From Streptoalloteichus tenebrarius (GTDB lineage: Bacteria; Actinomycetota; Actinomycetes; Mycobacteriales; Pseudonocardiaceae), in the NCBI RefSeq assembly GCF_024171885.1, contig NZ_JAMTCP010000002.1, positions 248,001-312,000 on the forward strand: a stretch of DNA of 64,000 bases. Reading direction: 5' to 3'. Of this stretch, positions 29,636 through 39,486 are shown piece after piece. Under the pieces are notes generated by a model. That model was not told the DNA's origin, made no database searches, and was given only the letters and a program-made list of their open reading frames with translations. Position numbers and translations under genes: made by a program. The stretch's first letter is position 1; the number at the start of each line of letters is the position of its first letter.

Positions 29636-30625
29636 ATGACGTCGAACGAGACCAGTGGTCGGAGCGCGGTGTCGTGGTGGGCGTGGGCGGCGCTCGGCGT
29701 GGTGTACGTCGTGTGGGGGTCGACCTATCTCGCCATCCGGTTCCTGGTGGAGTCCGCGCCGCCGCTGCTCGGCGCGAGCGCGCGGTTCCTGGTCGGCGGG
29801 CTGGTGCTGGCCCTGTTGGTGCTGTTGATCTCCGGGCCCCGCGGGATGCGGATGACCAAGGCGCAGTTCGGCACGGCGGCGCTGGTCGGCGTGCTGCTGC
29901 CCGCGGTCGGCAACGGGCTGGTCACCGTCGCCGAGCAGTACGTCGCCTCCGGTTTGGCCGCGCTGCTGGTGGCCTGCGTCCCGCTCTACGTCGTGGTGTT
30001 GCGACTCGCGCTCGGCGAGCGGCCCTCGGCCGTGACGGTGGTCGGGGTCGCCGTGGGGCTCGGCGGGCTCGCGGTGCTCGTGCTCGGCGGTGGCGGCGAG
30101 GCGACCGGCACCCACGGGTCCGCGTGGTGGGCGCCATGGCTGGTGCTGCTCGCCGCGTTCGGCTGGTCGGTGGGTTCGGTGGCGACCACCCGGCTCCCGG
30201 TCCCGCCGAACCCGTTCGCGTTGTCCGCGGTGGAGATGATCGTCGGCGGCCTGGTCCTCGCGGTGAGCGGGTGGGCGCGCGGCGAGCGGATCGACGTCGG
30301 GGCGATCAGCACGTCGTCGTGGCTCGCCTTCGCCTACCTGGCCCTCGTCGGCTCGGTGTTCGCCTTCAGCGCCTACGTCTACGTCCTCGGCGTGCTCCCG
30401 GTGTCCACCGTGTCCACCTACGCCTACGTGAACCCGGTGATCGCGGTCCTGCTGGGCGTGGTCGTGGCGGACGAGCGGTTCGACACCCGGCAGCTCGTGG
30501 GCGGCCTGCTCGTGGTCCTCGCCGTGGTCCTGGTGGTCAGCGCGGAACGGCGGCGCGGCCGGTCCCGTCCCGCGCCGGAAGTGTCGGTGGAGGCTGGCAC
30601 CATCACCGAGTCGTGCAGACGATGA
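29636..30625 (+). CDS. EamA/DMT family transporter, copy 2
   Basis: 329 residues from the ATG at 29636. Ten membrane helices in two EamA halves. The sequence is strikingly similar to the upstream gene through its length (both have ALGVVYVVWGS(S/T)YLA, ASGLAALLVACVPL, and LPLSTVSTYAYVNPV or LPVSTVSTYAYVNPV), so the two look like a tandem duplication. The C-terminal tail is basic and short. Family role: export of metabolites or drugs, substrate unknown. Its stop overlaps the start of the winged-helix gene (ATGA), suggesting one transcript for the three genes. Confidence 0.88.
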   Translation: MTSNETSGRSAVSWWAWAALGVVYVVWGSTYLAIRFLVESAPPLLGASARFLVGGLVLALLVLLISGPRGMRMTKAQFGTAALVGVLLPAVGNGLVTVAEQYVASGLAALLVACVPLYVVVLRLALGERPSAVTVVGVAVGLGGLAVLVLGGGGEATGTHGSAWWAPWLVLLAAFGWSVGSVATTRLPVPPNPFALSAVEMIVGGLVLAVSGWARGERIDVGAISTSSWLAFAYLALVGSVFAFSAYVYVLGVLPVSTVSTYAYVNPVIAVLLGVVVADERFDTRQLVGGLLVVLAVVLVVSAERRRGRSRPAPEVSVEAGTITESCRR

Positions 30626-31833
30626 ACGTGGCCACGGCCCGCCGCATCGCGTTGGCCGCGCAGGGCTTCACCGACCCGCGACCGTCGGGAGCGCCGACCC
30701 GGCGGCACCTCCAGCGGGTGTTGGGCCGCACCAAGCTGCTCCAGCTCGACTCGGTGAACGTCGCCGTGCGGGCGCACTACGCGCCGCTGTTCAGCCGGCT
30801 CGGCGCGTACGCGCCGTCGTTGCTGGACGAGGCCGCGTGGTCGCACCGGGCGAGCCGGCCCCGCCTGCTGGTGGAGTACTGGGCCCACGAGGCGAGCCTG
30901 GTGCCCGTCGAGGACTGGCCGCTGCTGCGGTGGCGGATGCGGAGGTACGCGGAGAAGGACTGGCCGCACGTCCGCGCGGTCGTGGAGCGGTCGCCCCGGC
31001 TGGTCGACGAGGTGCTCACCGCGGTCAAGGACCTCGGCCCGATCGGCGCCGGCGGGCTGGAGCAGGCCCTCGGCGACCCGGGCCGGCGCGGCGGGGGCAC
31101 CTGGTGGAACCGTTCGGACACCAAGGTCATCTGCGAGCACCTGTTCGCGGTGGGGGAGCTGACCACCGGCACCCGCAGGGGGTTCGAGCGGCTCTACGAC
31201 CTGCCGGAGCGGGTGCTGCCCTCCGCCGTCCTGGCCCGACCCGAGCCCGACCCCGCCGAGGCGACCAGGGAGCTGGTGGCGCGCTCCGCCGAGGCGTTGG
31301 GCATCGGCACCGAGACGGACCTGCGGGACTACTACCGGCTCGGGCCCGCCGCGTGTCGGCGGGCGGTGGCGGAGCTGGTCGAGGAGGGGGTGCTGGAGCC
31401 GGTCGAGGTGCGGGGCTGGCGGCACACCGCCTACCGGCACCGCGACGCGCGAACGCCCAGGAAGGTGACCGCTCGGGCGCTGCTCTGCCCGTTCGACCCG
31501 CTGGTGTGGGAACGCGCCAGGACGGAGCGGTTGTTCGACTTCTTCTACCGCATCGAGATCTACGTGCCGGCGGCCAAGCGCGTGCACGGCTACTACGTCT
31601 TCCCGTTCCTGCTGGACGAGAACCTGGTGGCCCGCGTGGACCTCAAGGCGGACCGGGCGGCGGGCGTGCTCCGGGTGCCCGGGGCGTTCGCCGAGCCCGG
31701 GGTGGATCTCGGGCGGGTGGCCACGGAGCTGGCGGGGGAGCTGCGGCTCATGGCGGAGTGGCTGGGCCTGTCCGACGTGGTGGTCGGGGAGCGGGGCGAC
31801 CTCGTCGCCCCGCTGCGCGCCGTGCTCTCCTGA
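30622..31833 (+). CDS. YcaQ-like winged-helix protein (DUF1006 / HTH_42)
   Basis: 403 residues from the ATG at 30622, which overlaps the EamA stop as ATGA; a GTG at 30613 is also in frame. Hallmarks of the YcaQ/AlkZ-like family are RRHLQRVLGRTKLLQLDSVN near residue 27, LVEYWAHEASLVP near residue 87, and the C-terminal FDPLVWERARTERLFDFFYR plus HGYYVFPFLLDENLVARVDL. E. coli YcaQ and Streptomyces AlkZ are DNA glycosylases that unhook interstrand crosslinks, often found with resistance to DNA-alkylating products. A catalytic QΦQ/QΦD-type motif may be the LLQLD at residues about 37-41. The link to the two exporters is suggestive but unproven. Confidence 0.83.
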   Translation: MNVATARRIALAAQGFTDPRPSGAPTRRHLQRVLGRTKLLQLDSVNVAVRAHYAPLFSRLGAYAPSLLDEAAWSHRASRPRLLVEYWAHEASLVPVEDWPLLRWRMRRYAEKDWPHVRAVVERSPRLVDEVLTAVKDLGPIGAGGLEQALGDPGRRGGGTWWNRSDTKVICEHLFAVGELTTGTRRGFERLYDLPERVLPSAVLARPEPDPAEATRELVARSAEALGIGTETDLRDYYRLGPAACRRAVAELVEEGVLEPVEVRGWRHTAYRHRDARTPRKVTARALLCPFDPLVWERARTERLFDFFYRIEIYVPAAKRVHGYYVFPFLLDENLVARVDLKADRAAGVLRVPGAFAEPGVDLGRVATELAGELRLMAEWLGLSDVVVGERGDLVAPLRAVLS

Positions 31834-31905
31834 CCCGGCCTCCCTGACCCCCGGTCCCGTTCTCCGCGTCGCCGGTCTTCCGCCCTGCCTGATCGGAAGG
31901 GACAC

Positions 31906-31951
31906 GGCGTGGCGCGGGGCGGCACCCCCAGAAGCCGCCCCGCGCCACGCC
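31906..31951. terminator. strong bidirectional terminator
   Basis: A perfect 18-bp stem (31906-31923 with 31934-31951) with a 10-nt loop lies between the convergent YcaQ-like and DUF4097 genes, directly before the 14-bp repeat array. Confidence 0.8.
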
Positions 31952-31967
31952 CTCAGCGACGCGCCGG

Positions 31968-32075
31968 ACCAGCCGACGCGGATCAATCACCGTGGACCAA
32001 CCGACGCGGACCAATCAACGTGGACCAATCGACGCGGACCAACCGACGTGAACCAACGTGGATCAGCCGGCGCGG
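31968..32075. repeat. 14-bp degenerate tandem repeat, eight units
   Basis: Eight consecutive units match ACCAAYCRACGYGG: 31968, 31982, 31996, 32010, 32024, 32038, 32052 (shortened to 10 bp) and 32062. The units alternate roughly between ACGCGG and ACGTGG endings. The array is less GC-rich than its surroundings, lies between a strong terminator and the 3' end of the DUF4097 gene, and does not encode a protein in either neighbour. Function unknown: recombination by-product, protein-binding array, or RNA feature. Confidence 0.85.
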
Positions 32076-32079
32076 CGTC

Positions 32080-32988
32080 TCAACCGGCCGCGCTCGTGAT
32101 CACGGCGTTGCCGGAGCCGCTCCTGCCCCGCAGCCAGACGGCGGTCGGCGTGTCCGGCGGCGTGTCCAGCACGGGCAGCTCGCTGCGGGCCGATCCGGAC
32201 CCCGAGCTGAGGTCGACCTCGGCCGCCACGCCCTCCCGCACGCCGACCCGGATCTCCCCGGAGCCGGTCTGGAGTTCGATCCGGCCGGTGGCGGCCTCGG
32301 CGATCGTCAGGTCCCCGGTGCCGCTGCGCGCGGTCACGTTGGCCCGCGCCGCGCCCACCCAGACGTCGCCGCTGCCGCTGAGCAGGGTCGCCGGGCCGTC
32401 GACCGAGGACACCTCCAGGTCGCCCGTGCCGGTGCGCGCCCGCAGGCCGCCGAGCATCGGGCCGAGCCGCACCGCGCCGGAGCCGGTGTGCACCGACACC
32501 TTGCCCTCGGCCCGCTCCACCGCCACGTCCCCGGTGCCGGTGGCGACGTCGAGCCGTTGCGCCGTGCCGCTGACCGTCACGTCCGCGGTGCCGCTCTGCA
32601 CGGCGACCTGTGACCCGTTCGGGGCGTGCACCGTGACCGCGACCGGCACCATCTTCAGCGGCAGCGCCTTGGGCGTGCGCACCACGAGCCGGTGCCCGGT
32701 CAGCTCGACCCTGGTCTGCCGGACCGCCTCGGCGGCCGCGTCGGCCGGTTCGCCGTCCCGGCCGCCGAACTGGCTGGTCACCCAGCTCACCAGTCCGGTG
32801 AGGCCGGACGCGAACGGCCCGGTGGCCTCGGGCGCGTGCCGCACCTCGACCCGCACCTCGGCGTCCTCGCCCAGCCGCACCTCGACCCGCCCCGCGCCGA
32901 TGGTGACGTCCACCTCGGCCGGTCCGGGCACCGCGTAGCTCTCCTGCCGGGCCATCCCGTGGTCCGGCGGCGTCGTTCCCGTGGTCAT
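32080..32988 (-). CDS. DUF4097 beta-strand-repeat protein
   Basis: 302 residues from an ATG, with no signal peptide or membrane segment. Residues about 140-300 are built from repeated short beta strands with the pattern SGTGDVxV / TGSGxxRV (for example TGTGDVAVERAEGKVSVHTG and ARSGTGDLTIAEAATGRIEL), the DUF4097 (adhesin-like beta-helix/roll) fold. The N-terminal 110 residues carry a related strand-rich region and the helix SGLTGLVSWVTSQFGG. It lies 20 bp downstream of the ribbon-helix-helix gene, so both are likely one operon. Cytoplasmic localisation is inferred from the absence of a leader. Confidence 0.85.
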   Translation of the reverse strand: MTTGTTPPDHGMARQESYAVPGPAEVDVTIGAGRVEVRLGEDAEVRVEVRHAPEATGPFASGLTGLVSWVTSQFGGRDGEPADAAAEAVRQTRVELTGHRLVVRTPKALPLKMVPVAVTVHAPNGSQVAVQSGTADVTVSGTAQRLDVATGTGDVAVERAEGKVSVHTGSGAVRLGPMLGGLRARTGTGDLEVSSVDGPATLLSGSGDVWVGAARANVTARSGTGDLTIAEAATGRIELQTGSGEIRVGVREGVAAEVDLSSGSGSARSELPVLDTPPDTPTAVWLRGRSGSGNAVITSAAG

Positions 32989-33008
32989 CCGCTCGCTCCC
33001 CTCGCCCG

Positions 33009-33533
33009 TCAGCCCACGACCCAGCCGCGCACGCGGCTGCCGGGCCGGCCATGGTCCTCGGGGCGTTCGGCGCGCGGCGGCCGCCCCGACCGGCCCTGCG
33101 CGCCCTGCAACGCCCCCTGCACCGCCTGCGACACCCAGGTGTTCAGCGACACCCCCTGCGCGGAGGCGGCCCGCTCGGCCCTGGTCTTGATCTCGTCGAG
33201 CAGGCGCAGGGTGATCCGGCTGATGTCACCCCCGTCGGGTGGCGGCGGTGGCGGCGGGGCCTCCGCGCCGTCCGGCTCCTCGGCCTCGCGGTCGGTGCGG
33301 GTGACGACCACGCGCACGTCCCTGCCGTCGAGCCGGACCTCCACCACCCCGTCGTCCCACGCGGCCGTCACCTCGGCCGCCAGGTCGGACAACGCGGTCA
33401 TCAACGCCAGCCGCACGGCCGGCTCCAGCGCTCCGGCGAGCACCGCGGCGGTGCGCTGGACCTCCACGTCCGCCGCCGAGACGGCGGTGCTCAGCCCCTC
33501 GCGGATCTGCGCGACGTACGGCTCCAGTTCCAT
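33009..33533 (-). CDS. ribbon-helix-helix DNA-binding protein (labelled HicB-like antitoxin in related genomes)
   Basis: 174 residues. Residues about 105-145 are a ribbon-helix-helix domain: DISRITLRLLDEIKTRAERA, then SAQGVSLNTWVSQAVQGAL. The N-terminal half is a separate helical/strand domain (residues 1-80, MELEPYVAQIREGLSTAVSA...), followed by a Pro-rich linker of eight prolines. The C-terminus is basic and disordered. Related proteins are often auto-named HicB antitoxins, but no HicA toxin or other small toxin gene is nearby; the partner is DUF4097. Three TGACGTC(A/G) sites start at the start codon and extend upstream, consistent with autoregulation. That regulatory link is inference. Confidence 0.82.
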   Translation of the reverse strand: MELEPYVAQIREGLSTAVSAADVEVQRTAAVLAGALEPAVRLALMTALSDLAAEVTAAWDDGVVEVRLDGRDVRVVVTRTDREAEEPDGAEAPPPPPPPDGGDISRITLRLLDEIKTRAERAASAQGVSLNTWVSQAVQGALQGAQGRSGRPPRAERPEDHGRPGSRVRGWVVG

Positions 33534-33563
33534 GACGTCACTATGACGTCATCTATGACGTCG
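33533..33563 (-). promoter_or_regulatory. triple TGACGTCA operator upstream of the RHH gene
   Basis: TGACGTCA at 33533-33540 and 33544-33551, and TGACGTCG at 33556-33563, are spaced 11 and 12 bp apart. The spacing of about one helical turn places them on one face of DNA, as ribbon-helix-helix dimers bind tandem sites. The first copy overlaps the start codon (33531-33533). A candidate autoregulatory operator. Confidence 0.6.
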
Positions 33564-33735
33564 GTCAAGCGATCGGGTGACATCAGTTCTGGTGTCACCG
33601 TCGGTGATCGTGACTGTGCGTCGCCGCACACGGTGGCGATTTCGGTGCTGTCCGGGGCACGCCGTAACCTGCCTTGTCGCCGAAGTCGCGAGGTCGGCGT
33701 GCGTGGGCCGCCGGGGGAGAAAGGGGACGATCGCC

Positions 33736-34488
33736 GTGGTCGAGACGGTGTCGCCGAAGGTGCAGTTGATCGCCAAGACGGAGTTCTTCCCGCCGGCGGA
33801 CGTGCCGTGGTCGACCGACGCCGACGGCGGTCAGGCGCTGGCCGAGTTCGCCGGCCGCGCCTGCTACCAGTCCTGGCGCAAGCCCAACCCCGCCACCGCC
33901 ACCAACGCCGGCTACATCCGGCACATCATCGAGGTCGGCCACCTGTCCGTGCTGGAGCACGGCTCGGTGAGCTTCTACATCAGCGGCGTCTCCCGCTCGC
34001 TCACCCACGAGCTGATCCGGCACCGCCACTTCTCGTACTCGCAGCTCTCCCAGCGCTACGTCCCCGAGAAGGACGCGGCCATGGTCGAGCCGGACGTCAT
34101 CGCCTCCGACCCCGAGCTGCACGCCAAGTTCCTCGCCGCGACCCAGGCCGCGCAGGACGCCTACAACGAGCTGCTGGTCGACCTGGAGAAGAAGTTCGCC
34201 GACGTGCCCAACGGCACCCTGCGGCGCAAGCAGGCCCGGCAGGCGGCGCGCGCGGTGCTGCCCAACGCCACCGAGACCCGCATCGTCGTGACCGGCAACT
34301 ACCGGGCGTGGCGGCACTTCGTCGCCATGCGGGCCACCGAGGCCGCCGACGTCGAGATCCGCGCCCTCGCGATCGAGTGCCTGCGCCAGCTCCAGAAGGC
34401 CGCGCCGAACGTGTTCGCCGACTTCGAGATCACCACGCTCGCCGACGGCACCGAGGTCGCCTCCAGCCCGCTCGTGACCGAGGGCTGA
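33736..34488 (+). CDS. thyX: FAD-dependent thymidylate synthase ThyX
   Basis: ThyX methylates dUMP to dTMP using methylenetetrahydrofolate and reduced FAD. 250 residues from the GTG at 33736, preceded by GGGGGAGAAAGGGG. The ThyX motif RHR-x7-8-S/QRY is present as [14 protein letters not shown] (residues 95-108). Other conserved elements are [15 protein letters not shown] near residue 66 and the C-terminal [20 protein letters not shown]. It is the first gene of the common actinobacterial thyX-dapA-rnj-ftsK neighbourhood. The in-frame extension to 33577 is low complexity and rejected. Confidence 0.96.
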   Translation: MVETVSPKVQLIAKTEFFPPADVPWSTDADGGQALAEFAGRACYQSWRKPNPATATNAGYIRHIIEVGHLSVLEHGSVSFYISGVSRSLTHELIRHRHFSYSQLSQRYVPEKDAAMVEPDVIASDPELHAKFLAATQAAQDAYNELLVDLEKKFADVPNGTLRRKQARQAARAVLPNATETRIVVTGNYRAWRHFVAMRATEAADVEIRALAIECLRQLQKAAPNVFADFEITTLADGTEVASSPLVTEG

Positions 34489-34493
34489 GCCGG

Positions 34494-34901
34494 GTGCCCG
34501 GCCTCACGCTCGACGTGCTGCCCGGCCGGCACGCGGTGGCGCGGCTCGCGCCCGACCACCCCGTGCCGGCCGACCTGTGGCGGGCCGCCGGCCTGGTGTC
34601 GGTGACCAGGACCGTCGACGAGCTGTCGGTCGTGTGCCCGGAGGCGCACGCGCCGGCCGGAGCCCGGGTGGAGGGGGACTGGCGGGTGCTCACCGTGCGC
34701 GGCCCGCTCGACTTCGCCCTCACCGGGATCCTCGCCGACCTGGCCGGAGCCCTGGCCGAGGCGGGGATCTCCCTGTTCGCGGTGTCCACGTTCGACACCG
34801 ACCACGTGCTCGTGCGGGAGAAGGACCTCGACGGCGCGGTCGCCGCGTTGCGCTCCGCCGGGCACGACGTGGCCGGGCACGACGTGCGCGGGCCGGCCTG
34901 A
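34494..34901 (+). CDS. ACT domain-containing protein (CASTOR-like)
   Basis: 135 residues from the GTG at 34494, five bases after thyX, so very probably co-transcribed. The N-terminal half is strand-rich (LTLDVLPGRHAVARLAPDHP). The C-terminal half, about residues 70-130, is an ACT-type fold: VRGPLDFALTGILADLAGAL, AEAGISLFAVSTFDTDHVLV. Such small two-domain ACT proteins are predicted amino-acid sensors; none of the closest bacterial relatives I know is characterised. No enzymatic motif is present. Confidence 0.78.
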   Translation: MPGLTLDVLPGRHAVARLAPDHPVPADLWRAAGLVSVTRTVDELSVVCPEAHAPAGARVEGDWRVLTVRGPLDFALTGILADLAGALAEAGISLFAVSTFDTDHVLVREKDLDGAVAALRSAGHDVAGHDVRGPA

Positions 34902-34939
34902 TCGGGCGCGCCTGACAACCGCGCCTGACAACAACGTGA

Positions 34940-38400
<3,461 letters not shown>

Positions 38401-38424
38401 CCGCTGGGGCGGAGTTGACGAACA

Positions 38425-38457
38425 GTGAGGCGGCGCGTCAGGAACGCGCCGCCTCAC
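38425..38457 (+). terminator. terminator after rnj
   Basis: A perfect 14-bp stem (38425-38438 with 38444-38457) with a CAGGA loop lies 24 bases after the rnj stop. It separates rnj from the convergent acyltransferase gene and may act in both directions. Confidence 0.75.
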
Positions 38458-38537
38458 TCGTGTCCGTGCGTGTTCGGTTGGTCGGAACCCGGGAAGCCAG
38501 GAAACCGAATGACGCCCGCGCCGGCCGGGCGGGCCGG

Positions 38538-39362
38538 TCAGGGCTTCCAGGGGCTGTGGCCGTCCGTGGGCCGCGTCGGGTCGTGGAAGTCCGGCTGGTG
38601 CGGCTCCTTGGCCCGCAACGGCACCAACCCGGCCGTGATCGCCCGCATGATCCGGTCGCGCGCCCGCACCGCGTCGCCGGGGCGGCTGGCGTCCAGCCCG
38701 GTCAGGTCGACCGGGGCGCCGAAGTGCACCCGGAAGGTGGGCCGGGCGCGCAGCGCCCGCAGCCACGAGGTGAGCAACGGCTTGACGTCGGACCACCCCT
38801 CGACCGTGAGCGTGCCCCAGTACACCGCCTCGTGCGCGCCCCACTGGCTCACCGGCACCACGGGGACGTGGGCGGCCAGCGCCATCCGCGCGACGCCGCT
38901 CTTGCCGCGCTCCGGCCACAGCCCGGGGTCCCTGCTGATCCGGCCCTCGGGGTAGAGCAGCACCGGGTCGCCGTCGCGCAGCGCGGCGACCGCCCGGTCG
39001 AACGCCTCGGTGACGTTCCCCTTGCCCCGGTCCACCCTGACGTGGCCGGAGCGGCGCAGCGCCCAGCCCAGGACCGGGGTGTCGAACAGGCCGGCGGTCG
39101 CCATGAACCGGGGGGACACCCCGATCCGTCGGCATGCCGCGATCAGCACGAAGACGTCGAAGACGCCGATGTGGTTGGCGGCCATCAGCAGCGGTCGGCC
39201 CCGGAGCTCGGCCGGCACGTCTCCGGTGACCTCCAGGCGGCCGGTCAGCGCGACCAGCGCCTGGTCGACGCGGGTGAGGAACCGCCACAGCCTCGGCGTT
39301 CGGGTGCGGCGCGGGGCGAGCCGGCGTGTCGGCTCGTTCGGGAGCGAAGGCAGGGCAACCAT
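38538..39362 (-). CDS. 1-acyl-sn-glycerol-3-phosphate acyltransferase family protein
   Basis: 274 residues from the ATG at 39362; extensions to 39596 would be Pro-rich and overlap the ftsK promoter region. The PlsC-family motifs are complete: NHIGVFD (N63-D69, the HX4D catalytic pair H64/D69), a following glycine-rich segment, and YPEGRIS. It should acylate lysophosphatidic acid or a related glycolipid acceptor at the membrane. It is divergent from ftsK, and convergent with rnj, so it is expressed alone. Confidence 0.86.
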   Translation of the reverse strand: MVALPSLPNEPTRRLAPRRTRTPRLWRFLTRVDQALVALTGRLEVTGDVPAELRGRPLLMAANHIGVFDVFVLIAACRRIGVSPRFMATAGLFDTPVLGWALRRSGHVRVDRGKGNVTEAFDRAVAALRDGDPVLLYPEGRISRDPGLWPERGKSGVARMALAAHVPVVPVSQWGAHEAVYWGTLTVEGWSDVKPLLTSWLRALRARPTFRVHFGAPVDLTGLDASRPGDAVRARDRIMRAITAGLVPLRAKEPHQPDFHDPTRPTDGHSPWKP

Positions 39363-39486
39363 GGCGGGTGCAGCATGGCACGTCGTGCCCCCGTCGTGGT
39401 GCCCGACCGCGAATTCGTCCCTGGCTCCGGTCGGAACGGGCGTGACCGGTGGGACGGGGGAGGCGGGCGCGACTACGGTGGGGGGT

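Noticed and set aside
31968-32075. CRISPR array
   Set aside because: The 14-bp units abut without spacers and no cas gene is present.
33009-33533. HicAB toxin-antitoxin system
   Set aside because: The RHH domain fits, but no HicA-like or other toxin gene lies next to it; the neighbour is DUF4097.
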